A stretch of DNA of 64,000 nt from Ligilactobacillus faecis (GTDB lineage: Bacteria > Bacillota > Bacilli > Lactobacillales > Lactobacillaceae), in assembly GCF_029889745.1 (NCBI RefSeq), contig NZ_CP123639.1, positions 1,841,501-1,905,500 on the forward strand. The letters are read 5' to 3'. How positions within the stretch are numbered: position 1 is the stretch's first letter; every line of letters starts with the position of its first letter. Position numbers and translations under genes: made by a program. Shown piece by piece: positions 43,244 to 55,131 of the stretch. The notes beneath the pieces were generated by a model. The model did not search any database and was not told the DNA's origin. It saw only the letters and a program-made list of their open reading frames with translations.

Positions 43244-43660
43244 GTGGAGTTTAAAGAACTCGAACGATTATTGAATAACTTTGAAGCTTCTGAACTAAAT
43301 GAATTGGAAGTAAAAACTGAAGATCTACAATTATATCTAAGTAAGGCGTCCAAAAGAGTGCCGTCAAAAGATGTAGGGCTAAAGCAAGTGCCACCTGAGA
43401 AAAATACTGGTCTTTTTTTACGTGCTCCTGTAGTGGGCAGTGTTTACCTTCAAGCTAAGCCAGGCCAAAAGCCTTACGTGGCAGTCGGGACTAAAGTCGA
43501 AAAGGGAGATGTTGTTTGTATCATCGAAGCGATGAAAACAATGACTGAAGTTAGAAGTGATCAAGCTGGGGTCATCCAAGAAGTTTTAGTTACAAACGAA
43601 GACTTGGTCGAATATGATCAACCACTCTTCAAACTTAGTAAGGAAGATGCAAATGAGTAA
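43244..43660 (+). CDS. accB: Biotin carboxyl carrier protein of acetyl-CoA carboxylase
   Basis: The 138-residue protein has a variable linker (residues 1-65) and a biotinyl domain with the biotin-accepting Lys in IEAMKTM. It starts with GTG immediately after the fabF stop, with GGGGTGAA as Shine-Dalgarno. Its end overlaps the second fabZ by 8 nt. Confidence 0.96.
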   Translation: MEFKELERLLNNFEASELNELEVKTEDLQLYLSKASKRVPSKDVGLKQVPPEKNTGLFLRAPVVGSVYLQAKPGQKPYVAVGTKVEKGDVVCIIEAMKTMTEVRSDQAGVIQEVLVTNEDLVEYDQPLFKLSKEDANE

Positions 43661-44051
43661 TGAGTCACGTCCTACCTCACTTTTACCTCATCGGGCACCC
43701 TTTTTATTTTTAGAAAAAATAGTTGCCTTAGATCCTGGAAAAAGCGCGCAAGCTCTGCATTATGTGGCTGAAGGTTCTGACAATGAGGTGTTTCCAGAAG
43801 TTTTAGTTATCGAAGCTTTAGCTCAAACAGGGGCCTGTGCCTTATTGGCTCAAAAAGAGCTTCGGCAAAAGACAGCCTATTTTGGCGGGATCAAGCAAGC
43901 TTCTTTCAAAGGACAAGTAGTGTCTGGGGATATATTAGAACTCAGTGTGACATTGATAAAATGCAAGCAAAATATCGGACTAGGAAAAGGGATCGCTAAA
44001 GTCAACGGACAAGTGGTCTGTCAAGCAGAATTGACATTTATTCTTGGATAA
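43653..44051 (+). CDS. fabZ: 3-hydroxyacyl-ACP dehydratase, second copy
   Basis: A hot-dog-fold dehydratase of 132 residues, starting MSNESRPTSLLPHRAPFLFLEKI. Unlike the first copy, the usual GHFPxxPxxPGV loop is shortened to SDNEVFPEVLVIEALAQ. The active-site Glu (IEALAQ) is kept, but the His in the GHFP segment is missing. That is unusual for a FabZ and may mean altered or lost dehydratase activity. ATG 43653 lies inside the end of accB with AAGGAAG upstream. Confidence 0.85.
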   Translation: MSNESRPTSLLPHRAPFLFLEKIVALDPGKSAQALHYVAEGSDNEVFPEVLVIEALAQTGACALLAQKELRQKTAYFGGIKQASFKGQVVSGDILELSVTLIKCKQNIGLGKGIAKVNGQVVCQAELTFILG

Positions 44052-44062
44052 GAGGTGAGAAA

Positions 44063-45433
44063 ATGTTTTCTAAAGTTTTAGTTGCCAATCGTGGAGAGAT
44101 CGCTGTACGGATCATTCGTTCTTTAAAAGAATTAGGGATCAAGACAGTCGCGATCTATTCGACGGCAGACCGTGAAAGTCTGCATGTCAAATTAGCTGAT
44201 CAGGCAGTTTGCGTTGGTTCAGCGCGCCCAAAAGATTCATATTTAAAGATGAAAAACATTTTGAGTGCAGCACTTTTGACGGGTGCCCAAGCGATCCATC
44301 CTGGGTTTGGCTTTTTAGCTGAAAATAGTCGCTTCGTGAGTCTATGTGAACTATGTGGGTTAGTCTTTATCGGTCCACGTTCAGAGACGATCGAATTGAT
44401 GGGCAATAAAGCTAATGCGCGCGCACAAATGCAAGCTAATCAGATCCCAGTGATCCCTGGTAGTCAAGGTTTTTTAAAAGATATCACTGAAGCACGTCAA
44501 GTGGCAAAAGAAGTTGGTTATCCAGTGTTATTAAAAGCAGCCGCTGGTGGAGGTGGACGTGGGATCAGGCGTGTCACCTCTGCTAAAGAACTCGAAAAAG
44601 CCTTTGACGAAGCTAAGCGAGAAGCTAAACTTGCTTTTGGTGATGATCGAATGTATCTTGAAAAGATCATGCAAAATGTCAAGCATATCGAAGTCCAAGT
44701 TTTTTGTGATCACCAAGGGGACGCGGTTTATTTTCCAGAACGTGATTGCTCTTTGCAACGCAATAAGCAAAAAATGATCGAAGAAAGTCCGTGTAGTTTA
44801 TTGACAGCTACTCAGCGAAAAAAATTGGGTACTTTAGCAGTCAAAGCTGCTAAGGCGATCAACTATTTGAATACTGGGACTTTAGAATTTTTGATGGATG
44901 AAGAAAATAATTTTTACTTCATGGAGATGAATACGCGGATCCAAGTCGAACATACAGTGACGGAGATGGTGACTGGGATCGATCTTGTCAAAGCTCAAGT
45001 CAAAGTCGCTGCTGGAGAGCTTTTGCCATTTAGCCAAGAAGATATCAAACTTTTAGGCGTGGCGCTTGAATGTCGGATCAACGCCGAAGATCCAACTAAA
45101 AATTTTACCCCAGCTGTAGGAACGATCGATTTTTTATATTTTCCAGTGGGAAATTTAGGGATGCGGATCGATTCAGATCTTTATCCCGGCTTAAAGATCT
45201 CACCTTTTTATGATTCGATGATCGCAAAAGTGATCGTTTTGGGGAAAGATCGTTTTGAGGCGCTTGAAAAATTAAAACGTGCCTTAAATGAGCTTGTGAT
45301 CAAAGGCCTCACCACAAATCAGGCTTTGTATCTACAGATCCTCCAAGATCAAAAATTTTTAACGGGGACCTTTCAAACTGACTATTTAGAAAAAGTTCTC
45401 TTACCCCGATGGCAAGCAGGTGAAAGAAAATGA
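44063..45433 (+). CDS. accC: Biotin carboxylase subunit of acetyl-CoA carboxylase
   Basis: It carboxylates biotin on AccB with ATP and bicarbonate. The ATP-grasp fold shows the glycine-rich loop KAAAGGGGRGIRR, EKIMQNVKHIEVQ, the RDCSLQRNKQK motif and the catalytic EMNTRIQVEH. The length of 456 residues is standard. AGAGGTGAG precedes the ATG. Its end overlaps accD by 4 nt. Confidence 0.98.
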   Translation: MFSKVLVANRGEIAVRIIRSLKELGIKTVAIYSTADRESLHVKLADQAVCVGSARPKDSYLKMKNILSAALLTGAQAIHPGFGFLAENSRFVSLCELCGLVFIGPRSETIELMGNKANARAQMQANQIPVIPGSQGFLKDITEARQVAKEVGYPVLLKAAAGGGGRGIRRVTSAKELEKAFDEAKREAKLAFGDDRMYLEKIMQNVKHIEVQVFCDHQGDAVYFPERDCSLQRNKQKMIEESPCSLLTATQRKKLGTLAVKAAKAINYLNTGTLEFLMDEENNFYFMEMNTRIQVEHTVTEMVTGIDLVKAQVKVAAGELLPFSQEDIKLLGVALECRINAEDPTKNFTPAVGTIDFLYFPVGNLGMRIDSDLYPGLKISPFYDSMIAKVIVLGKDRFEALEKLKRALNELVIKGLTTNQALYLQILQDQKFLTGTFQTDYLEKVLLPRWQAGERK

Positions 45434-46284
45434 GTCCTTTTTTAGAAAATGAGCAAAACGTGAAAAAACATCAAAAAGCGTTAAAAGAAGCCGAAGACAA
45501 AGTCCCTGCCGGTCTGTGGAAAGTTTGTCCTCAATGTGGGACTGAGAGTTTTTGGCAAGATCTGGGGCGGTATAATGCATGTCCTAAGTGTGCTTATGGA
45601 TTCCGACTCAAGGCCCGTGCCCGGCTAACTTGGCTAGTTGATTCTTTTTTGGAAATGGATCAAGAATTAGTGACAGATGATCCCTTGGATTTTCCAAACT
45701 ATCAAGCTAAATTAGTAAAAGCACAGCAAGAGACACAGTTGAATGATTCGATCTTGACAGGGATCGCTACGATCGGAACTGAAAAATTTGCTTTAGGGAT
45801 CATGGAACCTAACTTCATCATGGGTTCACTTGGAAAAGTAACAGGTGAAAAATTGGCGCGGCTTTTTGAAAGAGCACGGCAAGAAAATTTACCAGTTGTT
45901 GTTTTTACAGCTTCAGGTGGCGCGCGAATGCAAGAAGGGATCGCTTCTTTGATGCAGATGGCTAAAGTTTCGAATGCGATCGCCCAACACGCAGCTGCAG
46001 GTCTCTTTTATCTCTCAGTCTTATGTGATCCAACGACTGGTGGCGTTTTAGCTAGCTTTGCTTCTCAAGCAGATATCATTTTGGCCGAGCCTCATGCACT
46101 TATAGGCTTTACAGGTCGCCGCGTGATCGAGCAGACTTTGCACCAAAAGATCGCACCTGATCTTCAGCAGGCAGAAACAGTTTTAAGAAATGGTTTTATC
46201 GATGCGATCGTTGAACGTAAACACGAAAAACAACTTTTACAGAAGTTGTTGAAGTTACACACTGGGGGGAAGGTCAATGGATAA
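45430..46284 (+). CDS. accD: Acetyl-CoA carboxylase carboxyltransferase subunit beta
   Basis: It moves the carboxyl group from biotin to acetyl-CoA together with AccA. The N-terminal zinc ribbon has CPQCG and CPKCAYG pairs, followed by the crotonase-like fold with ASGGARMQEGI and DPTTGGVLASFA. The length of 284 residues is standard. It overlaps both neighbours, so accC-accD-accA are translated in step. Confidence 0.98.
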   Translation: MSPFLENEQNVKKHQKALKEAEDKVPAGLWKVCPQCGTESFWQDLGRYNACPKCAYGFRLKARARLTWLVDSFLEMDQELVTDDPLDFPNYQAKLVKAQQETQLNDSILTGIATIGTEKFALGIMEPNFIMGSLGKVTGEKLARLFERARQENLPVVVFTASGGARMQEGIASLMQMAKVSNAIAQHAAAGLFYLSVLCDPTTGGVLASFASQADIILAEPHALIGFTGRRVIEQTLHQKIAPDLQQAETVLRNGFIDAIVERKHEKQLLQKLLKLHTGGKVNG

Positions 46285-47050
46285 AAGAAGTGCAGCCCAG
46301 ATCGTAGCGGCAGCGCGAGCAAAGGGGAAACTCACACCAGGGATCATTATCAATAGTCTTTTTTCAGATTTTTTCGAATTGCATGGTGATCGAGCAACTG
46401 GTGATGATCTTGCCTTACGTACTGGGATCGCTTATTTTGAGGAGTTACCGGTGACGATTGTTTTAAGTGATAAAGGTACAGATTTAAAAGACCAGCAAGA
46501 AAAACATTTTGGTTCGCCTCTACCGGCAGGTTATCGTAAAGTTTTACGAGTTGCTAAGCAAGCAGAAAAATTTAACCGACCGTTACTGGCTTTTGTCAAT
46601 ACTGCCGGCGCTTATCCTGGCAAAGAAGCTGAGGAAAAAGGGCAAGGGGAAGCTTTAGCGCGTTGCTTGCTTGAGTTGAGTCAAATAAAAGTCCCTTTTA
46701 TTACTTTTATTTATGGTGAAGGTGGTAGTGGGGGCGCATTGGCGCTAGCGTGTGGTGATCGAGTCTATATGACGACGGATAGTATTTACTCGATCTTGTC
46801 ACCTGAAGGTTTTGCGACGATCTTATGGAAAGATCGTACTCAAGCTGATAAAGCCGCGCAGATCATGCGTTTGACACCGGAAGAATTGGTTAAACAACAA
46901 GTGATCGAAGGGGTAGTCTTAGAAACAAATTCTCACCAAAAAACACTGGCGAGTTTTAAAAAGATATTACACAAAGAATTGATAACTTTAAGGAAATTAA
47001 CACCAGAACGTTTGCTGGACGAACGTTATCAACGTTTTCGCAAATTTTAG
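46277..47050 (+). CDS. accA: Acetyl-CoA carboxylase carboxyltransferase subunit alpha
   Basis: The partner of AccD. The motifs are ELHGDRATGDD, NTAGAYPGKEAEEKGQGEA and GEGGSGGALALACGDRV. The length of 257 residues is shorter than the E. coli protein, as usual in lactic acid bacteria. It starts 7 nt inside the end of accD after GGGGGGAAGG. Confidence 0.98.
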   Translation: MDKRSAAQIVAAARAKGKLTPGIIINSLFSDFFELHGDRATGDDLALRTGIAYFEELPVTIVLSDKGTDLKDQQEKHFGSPLPAGYRKVLRVAKQAEKFNRPLLAFVNTAGAYPGKEAEEKGQGEALARCLLELSQIKVPFITFIYGEGGSGGALALACGDRVYMTTDSIYSILSPEGFATILWKDRTQADKAAQIMRLTPEELVKQQVIEGVVLETNSHQKTLASFKKILHKELITLRKLTPERLLDERYQRFRKF

Positions 47051-47066
47051 CTCAAGGGGGAATACG

Positions 47067-47831
47067 ATGGAAGGATTATTAGCTGGTAAAACGATCTTAG
47101 TTATGGGCGTTGCCAACCGGCGCTCGCTTGCTTGGGGATGTGCTCAAGTGATGGAAGCTCATGGAGCCAAGCTCATTTATACTTATCAAAATGAACGGTT
47201 AAAAAAGAGTCTACATAAGTTGATCGGTCCAAAAGCACATGCGATCGAATGCGATGTAGCAAGTGATCAAAGTTTAGCTCAAGCATTTACAACGATAAAG
47301 CAAGAGTATGGCAAATTAGATGGGATCTTACACGCGATCGCCTACGCTCCAAAAGAAGAGTTGACGGGAAAAGTCACAAATACAACACGAGCGGGTTTTG
47401 CGGTGACGCTTGATGTCTCGGCTTATTCTTTTTTAGCCGTCGCTAAAAAAGCTGCAGAGCTTGAGTTATTAGCTACGTCAGCTAGTTTAGTCACCTTAAC
47501 GTATATGGGAGCAACACGGGCGATCCCAAACTACAATACGATGGGGATCGCTAAAGCAGCACTTGAAGCTAGTGTACGTTATTTAGCGCGTGATCTAGGG
47601 GAAAGTGGTGTGCGTGTCAATGCGATCTCAGCTGGAGCGATCAAAACTTTAGCGGTCACTGGGATCAAAGAGCATGCCAAATTACTGGCACTTTCAAAAG
47701 AACGAACAGTCGATCAAAAAGAAGTTACGACAAAAGAAGTTGGTGGCGCGTGCACTTTTTTGATGAGTGCTTTAGCTAGTGGGGTCACAGGAGAATGTCT
47801 TTATGTTGATAAAGGCGTTCATTTGATCTAA
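47067..47831 (+). CDS. fabI: Enoyl-ACP reductase (NADH type)
   Basis: It completes each elongation cycle. A divergent SDR of 254 residues, with the FabI cofactor pattern GVANRRSLAWGCA, the HAIAYAP segment, and the catalytic Tyr-Lys in YMGATRAIPNYNTMGIAKAAL. It is the target class of triclosan. AAGGGGG precedes the ATG. Last gene of the FASII operon. Confidence 0.97.
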   Translation: MEGLLAGKTILVMGVANRRSLAWGCAQVMEAHGAKLIYTYQNERLKKSLHKLIGPKAHAIECDVASDQSLAQAFTTIKQEYGKLDGILHAIAYAPKEELTGKVTNTTRAGFAVTLDVSAYSFLAVAKKAAELELLATSASLVTLTYMGATRAIPNYNTMGIAKAALEASVRYLARDLGESGVRVNAISAGAIKTLAVTGIKEHAKLLALSKERTVDQKEVTTKEVGGACTFLMSALASGVTGECLYVDKGVHLI

Positions 47832-47842
47832 AAGGCAAAAGA

Positions 47843-47884
47843 AAGCTCCCTCTAAGATCTTTGAGTTGATCTTAGAGGGAGCTT
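47843..47884. terminator. Bidirectional terminator between fabI and the amidase gene
   Basis: A 17-bp perfect stem (AAGCTCCCTCTAAGATC and complement) with an 8-nt loop. On the minus strand it is followed by TTTCTTTTGCCTTTT; on the plus strand the tail is less T-rich. Confidence 0.85.
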
Positions 47885-47896
47885 GTTAGTTTTATC

Positions 47897-48769
47897 TTAC
47901 GGCCGTTCTCCAGTCATTTTTTGGTTACTGAAATATTTTTCAAGGCCAGTATAAACATCATCGATCACGGTGTCTTTATAGCTGTTTGAGCTGATCTGTT
48001 CAAAATCACGATCTGAGTTAATGTAGCCCATCTCAAGTAAAACCGCAGGCTCATTGATATCACGAACAACTAAAAAGTTGCCAACTTCAACACCACGATT
48101 CTCAAGCCCGATCGCGCCAAACTCTTTATTTAAAGTTTGAGCGAGTTTAAGTGAGTTTTTATGGTAATAATAGGTGGTGAAGCCTGAAGCCGTATTTTCA
48201 GTTGGTGATGAATCAAAGTGGAAACTGATAAAGGCGTCAGCATGGACTTGATCAGCTAAGGCTGGGCGCTTGCTCAATGAGATGAATGAGTCATCGCTAC
48301 GTGTCAAGTAGACTTTGGCTTTAGCTTTGCGTAATTTAGCAGCTAAGGCTTTGGCATACGCCAAAGTATAAGCCTTTTCTTCTTTTTTCTCTTGGTTCGA
48401 AGTTGCGCCTGAATCATATCCACCATGTCCAGGATCGATCACGATCGTAGCTTCGGATAGATCATTGACTGGCAGTTTATAATCATCGGAGATCATCCAA
48501 TCAGCGATCCAACCTGTCTGATCGTCATCTGTTTTAACGTAGAGCCAGTGATATTTACTTTTCAAAACAGTCAAGCGTTGATTTTTTTTAAGTGGACTTA
48601 AAGAGCGGTATTCAACTCCAGGTCCTTTTTTTAGCGTGGCAGAAGTCGTTTGAACACTTAACTGGCCAAAATATTTATAAGTGCGGTAACCTAAAATAGA
48701 ACTGAGCAACAAAAGTAGTACTAAAAGAACTTTGAAGTTGGTCGGCAGTTTACCACGGGCTTGCGCCAT
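47897..48769 (-). CDS. N-acetylmuramoyl-L-alanine amidase with SH3 domain
   Basis: A secreted cell-wall hydrolase of 290 residues. An N-terminal signal anchor (residues 12-30) leads to a bacterial SH3 domain (about 35-95, GPGVEYRSLSPL...WIADWM). The Amidase_3 catalytic domain follows, with zinc ligands His in IDPGHGGYDSG, Glu in EEKAYTLA and His in FISFHFDSS, and the catalytic Glu in LLEMGYINS. It cuts between MurNAc and L-Ala. The gene is monocistronic, with GAGGTGA before the ATG. Confidence 0.94.
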   Translation of the reverse strand: MAQARGKLPTNFKVLLVLLLLLSSILGYRTYKYFGQLSVQTTSATLKKGPGVEYRSLSPLKKNQRLTVLKSKYHWLYVKTDDDQTGWIADWMISDDYKLPVNDLSEATIVIDPGHGGYDSGATSNQEKKEEKAYTLAYAKALAAKLRKAKAKVYLTRSDDSFISLSKRPALADQVHADAFISFHFDSSPTENTASGFTTYYYHKNSLKLAQTLNKEFGAIGLENRGVEVGNFLVVRDINEPAVLLEMGYINSDRDFEQISSNSYKDTVIDDVYTGLEKYFSNQKMTGERP

Positions 48770-48872
48770 ATCTTATCACCTCAAATTAACAACTAGGGAT
48801 ATTATACCAAAAAAGTAGTGCTAGATACAGATTAATGGTCACAAGTCAAGTTTAGCCTAAGTAGAAAAAGTG

Positions 48873-48902
48873 TTGGCAAAATACTAGATAGAATGATATG
48901 AT
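48873..48902 (+). promoter_or_regulatory. pyrH: pyrH-frr promoter
   Basis: TTGGCA (48873-48878), an 18-bp spacer and TATGAT (48897-48902), 66 bp upstream of the pyrH start. Confidence 0.65.
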
Positions 48903-48967
48903 TTATTCAAATGGCTTTCGTTATAACAAACGAATTTTAGTAAATTTATTTAGGAGGATCAAGCGTA

Positions 48968-49690
48968 ATGTCTGACATTAAATATAAGCGCGTTGTGATG
49001 AAACTTAGTGGAGAGGCGTTGGCAGGTGAGCTAGGTCAAGGGATCAACCCACCAGAGATCCGGAAAGTAGCTGAAGAGATCAAAGAAGTCCATGACTTAG
49101 GCGTTGAGATCGCGATCGTTGTCGGTGGTGGCAATATGTGGCGTGGTGAATCTGGTGCGCAAATGGGTATGGAACGTGCTCAAGCTGATTACATCGGCAT
49201 GCTTGGAACAGTTATGAATGCCTTGGCTTTGCAAGATAACTTAGAATCGATCGGTGTACCTACTCGAGTTCAAACTGCGATCGAGATGCGACAAGTAGCA
49301 GAACCTTATATCCGGCGCAAAGCAATGCGTCATTTAGAAAAAGGACGGATCGTGATCTTTGCTGCTGGTACAGGTTCACCATATTTTTCAACTGATACGA
49401 CTTCCGCTTTACGAGCTTCTGAGATCAATGCTGATGTGATCTTGATGGCTAAAAACGGGGTAGATGGGATCTACTCAGCTGATCCAAAAAAAGATACGTC
49501 AGCAACTAAATATGATCGTTTGACGCATATGGAGATCATCAACAAAGGTCTCCAAGTCATGGATACGACAGCTTCGTCACTTTCAATGGACAATAACATC
49601 CCACTTGTTGTTTTCAACATGAATGAACGTGGGAATATCAAGCGCGTCGTTTTAGGTGAAACGATCGGAACAACAGTTGAAGGGAAGTAA
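48968..49690 (+). CDS. pyrH: UMP kinase
   Basis: It phosphorylates UMP to UDP, a hexameric amino-acid-kinase-fold enzyme. The motifs are [20 protein letters not shown] and the nucleotide region [12 protein letters not shown]. The length of 240 residues is standard. TAGGAGG precedes the ATG by 11 nt. It is the first gene of the pyrH-frr-uppS-cdsA-rseP-proS-polC order known in Firmicutes. Confidence 0.98.
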   Translation: MSDIKYKRVVMKLSGEALAGELGQGINPPEIRKVAEEIKEVHDLGVEIAIVVGGGNMWRGESGAQMGMERAQADYIGMLGTVMNALALQDNLESIGVPTRVQTAIEMRQVAEPYIRRKAMRHLEKGRIVIFAAGTGSPYFSTDTTSALRASEINADVILMAKNGVDGIYSADPKKDTSATKYDRLTHMEIINKGLQVMDTTASSLSMDNNIPLVVFNMNERGNIKRVVLGETIGTTVEGK

Positions 49691-49696
49691 TAGAAA

Positions 49697-50260
49697 ATGA
49701 AAATTACAGATCCAATGATCTTACCATATCAAGAAAAGATGACTAAAGCAGAAGAAGCTTTACAACGTGAATTAGGTACGATCCGAGCAGGGGTAGCTAA
49801 TGCAAGTTTACTCAACCGTATCAGTGTGGAGTATTATGGCGCACCTACACCTTTGAATCAAATGGCGCAGATCACCGTTCCAGAGGCACGTGTGTTATTG
49901 ATCACACCATATGATAAATCTTCACTAAAAGACATCGAGCATGCATTATTAGCTTCTGATCTTGGGATCGCACCGATCAACGATGGCTCTGTGATCCGTT
50001 TAGTCGTACCTCAATTGACAGAAGAACGTCGAAAAGAATTGGCTAAGCAAGTTAAAGCGACATCTGAAAAAGGCAAAGTTGCTGTTAGAAACGTTCGTCG
50101 TGAAATGATGGATGCTTTGAAAAAAGCTCAAAAAAATGGTGAGCTAACTGAAGATCAACTACACGATCTTGAAGATGTTGCACAAAAAGTGACAGATAAC
50201 TCGATCAAAAATATTGAAAATATTACAGCGGAAAAGGAAAAAGAAGTTCTTGCTGGTTAA
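49697..50260 (+). CDS. frr: Ribosome recycling factor
   Basis: With EF-G it splits post-termination ribosomes. The three-helix bundle and hinge are visible; signature [18 protein letters not shown] and [16 protein letters not shown]. The length of 187 residues is standard. It starts 6 nt after pyrH. Confidence 0.98.
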   Translation: MKITDPMILPYQEKMTKAEEALQRELGTIRAGVANASLLNRISVEYYGAPTPLNQMAQITVPEARVLLITPYDKSSLKDIEHALLASDLGIAPINDGSVIRLVVPQLTEERRKELAKQVKATSEKGKVAVRNVRREMMDALKKAQKNGELTEDQLHDLEDVAQKVTDNSIKNIENITAEKEKEVLAG

Positions 50261-50281
50261 GCAAACTTTAGAACTGCTGAC

Positions 50282-50343
50282 ATAACGGGGCAAGGGCTCG
50301 TCGAAACAGGCGCTTACTGGTCGACGAATAGTTGTCCCGTTAT
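50282..50343 (+). ncRNA. Long structured RNA element upstream of uppS
   Basis: ATAACGGGGCAA (50282-50293) pairs with TTGTCCCGTTAT (50332-50343) over 12 bp with one G-U. An inner perfect stem TCGTCGA (50298-50304) / TCGACGA (50321-50327) and an apical CAG/CTG follow. No T-run follows it, so a simple terminator is unlikely. It may be a processing or regulatory structure between frr and uppS. I know of no named family for it. Confidence 0.6.
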
Positions 50344-50378
50344 TCTATATCAATCGTGATTATTAAGTAGGTGTAAAG

Positions 50379-51152
50379 ATGTTTTCTGATCTTTTTAAAA
50401 CAAAGCGTCATAATGACCAAGATCATCTGGATAAAACAAAGATCCCAGCGCATATTGCGATCATTATGGATGGAAATGGACGTTGGGCCAAAAAAAGAGG
50501 CCTTCCACGCGTAGCCGGACATAAACAAGGGATGGAAACTGTCAAAGAGATCACTAAAGCCGCTAGTGACCTTGGCGTTAAGGTCTTGACACTATACGCT
50601 TTTTCAACTGAAAATTGGAAGCGTCCGACCGATGAAGTCGGATTTTTGATGGATCTTCCAGTCAAATTTTTTAATACGTTCGTACCTGAGTTGATCGAAA
50701 AAAATGTGCGTGTCAATGTGATGGGATATATCGATGCTTTACCAAAGGCAACTAAAAAAGCTGTTTTTGATGCGATCGAACAAACAAAAGATAATACTGG
50801 GATGGTCTTGAATTTTGCTTTGAATTACGGAAGTCGAGCCGAGATCACAAGTGCGATCAAAGAGATCGTTTGTGCAGTTCAAAAAGGCGAACTGACTGAA
50901 GCTCAGATCACCGAAGAGATCGTCTCTAAACAGCTGATGACAGCGCCGTTAGCTCCGTATGATGAGCCTGAACTTTTGATCCGGACAAGTGGTGAAGAAC
51001 GGATCTCTAACTTTTTACTTTGGCAGATCGCATATAGTGAATTAGTCTTTACTGATGTCTTATGGCCTGATTTTTCAGAAAAAGACTTAAAAGAAAGTAT
51101 CTTGTGCTTTCAACAGCGCGATCGACGCTTTGGTGGCTTGAAAAATAAATAA
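50379..51152 (+). CDS. uppS: Undecaprenyl pyrophosphate synthase
   Basis: A cis-prenyltransferase that makes the C55 lipid carrier for peptidoglycan and teichoic acid. The motifs are IIMDGNGRWAKKRGLPR (catalytic Asp), TLYAFSTENWKRP and the C-terminal LLIRTSGEERISNFLLWQ with SELVFTD. The length of 257 residues is standard. TAGGTG lies 7 nt before the ATG. Confidence 0.98.
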   Translation: MFSDLFKTKRHNDQDHLDKTKIPAHIAIIMDGNGRWAKKRGLPRVAGHKQGMETVKEITKAASDLGVKVLTLYAFSTENWKRPTDEVGFLMDLPVKFFNTFVPELIEKNVRVNVMGYIDALPKATKKAVFDAIEQTKDNTGMVLNFALNYGSRAEITSAIKEIVCAVQKGELTEAQITEEIVSKQLMTAPLAPYDEPELLIRTSGEERISNFLLWQIAYSELVFTDVLWPDFSEKDLKESILCFQQRDRRFGGLKNK

Positions 51153-51167
51153 TTATCAACTATTAGG

Positions 51168-51212
51168 AAAGGAACTTTAGTATAGAATAACTTACTAAAG
51201 TAGGAAAATAAG
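51168..51212 (+). promoter_or_regulatory. cdsA: cdsA leader: Shine-Dalgarno, hairpin, second Shine-Dalgarno
   Basis: AAAGGAA (51168-51174) is followed directly by CTTTAGTA (51175-51182), a 10-nt loop and TACTAAAG (51193-51200), a perfect 8-bp stem. Then AGGA (51202-51205) and the ATG at 51213. Same architecture as ldhD, but with a second Shine-Dalgarno after the hairpin. Confidence 0.6.
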
Positions 51213-52013
51213 ATGAAACAACGTGTTGTAACTGCGGTCGTGGCTTTACTAGTCTTTTTGCCACTCTTATATTTTGGAGGACTTCCTTTTGACATTTTAG
51301 TAGTCGCAATGGCACTTATTGCGATGGCAGAATTTTTGATCATGAAAAAGAAATTGTTAGTTTCTTTTGAAGCACTGCTTTCGTTTTTAGCGATCATAAG
51401 TGTGCTAGTTCCGGTTTTTTGGGCCGGTTTTTTGACTCAAGATACGTTAGGTGGAAGTTTTTATTTTGTGGCGCTGTTGATGCTTTTGTATACTGTGCTC
51501 TCCAAAAATCGTTTTTCGTTTGATGATGCAGGAGTTTTATTATTAGGCGCACTTTATGCAGGTCTAGGCTTTCGCTTTATGATCTTAGCACGCGCTGAAA
51601 GTCTTTGGATGATGCTTTATGCGCTTTTGATCGTTTGGGTCACTGACAGTGGTGCTTATTTGATCGGACGTAAATTAGGTAAAAATAAATTGGCTCCGCA
51701 TATCAGCCCTAACAAAACGTGGGAAGGATCAGTTGGAGGCACATTGAGTGCGGTAGTTTTAGTAGGTATCTATCTTTTCTTTGTGCAAAATTATGTTCCC
51801 CAAGCTTTTGCGTACAATTATCAAACGATGCTACTACTGACAGCTCTCTTTTCGATCGGAGGTCAGTTGGGGGATCTGATCGAATCAGCTTTTAAACGTT
51901 ACTATGGTGTTAAAGATTCAGGTAAGATCTTACCTGGACATGGTGGGATCTTAGATCGGTTTGATTCCTTGCTCTTTGTTTTACCTTTGATGCATTTTAC
52001 TGGCTTGATCTAA
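51213..52013 (+). CDS. cdsA: Phosphatidate cytidylyltransferase
   Basis: It makes CDP-diacylglycerol from phosphatidic acid, the precursor of phosphatidylglycerol and cardiolipin. Several transmembrane helices cover the protein. The C-terminal CDS signature is spread over SAFKRYYGVKDSGKILPGHGGILDRFDS (key residues KR, KD, PGHGG, DR, DS). The length of 266 residues is standard. It follows uppS in the conserved envelope gene order. Confidence 0.97.
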   Translation: MKQRVVTAVVALLVFLPLLYFGGLPFDILVVAMALIAMAEFLIMKKKLLVSFEALLSFLAIISVLVPVFWAGFLTQDTLGGSFYFVALLMLLYTVLSKNRFSFDDAGVLLLGALYAGLGFRFMILARAESLWMMLYALLIVWVTDSGAYLIGRKLGKNKLAPHISPNKTWEGSVGGTLSAVVLVGIYLFFVQNYVPQAFAYNYQTMLLLTALFSIGGQLGDLIESAFKRYYGVKDSGKILPGHGGILDRFDSLLFVLPLMHFTGLI

Positions 52014-52045
52014 GCGTTTATTTTGAGATAAGGGAGTGATCCTCT

Positions 52046-55055
<3,010 letters not shown>

Positions 55056-55071
55056 ATCGATCGTAAAATAG

Positions 55072-55109
55072 CTAAAAGGACTGGCCTTTAATATCACCAG
55101 TCCTTTTAG
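55072..55109 (+). terminator. Stem-loop between proS and polC
   Basis: CTAAAAGGACTGG and its complement (55097-55109) form a 13-bp perfect stem with a 12-nt loop. The T-run is only inside the 3' arm (CCTTTTAG), so termination is probably partial and allows read-through into polC. Confidence 0.65.
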
Positions 55110-55131
55110 TGTTCTAAAGAAAGGAAGACAA

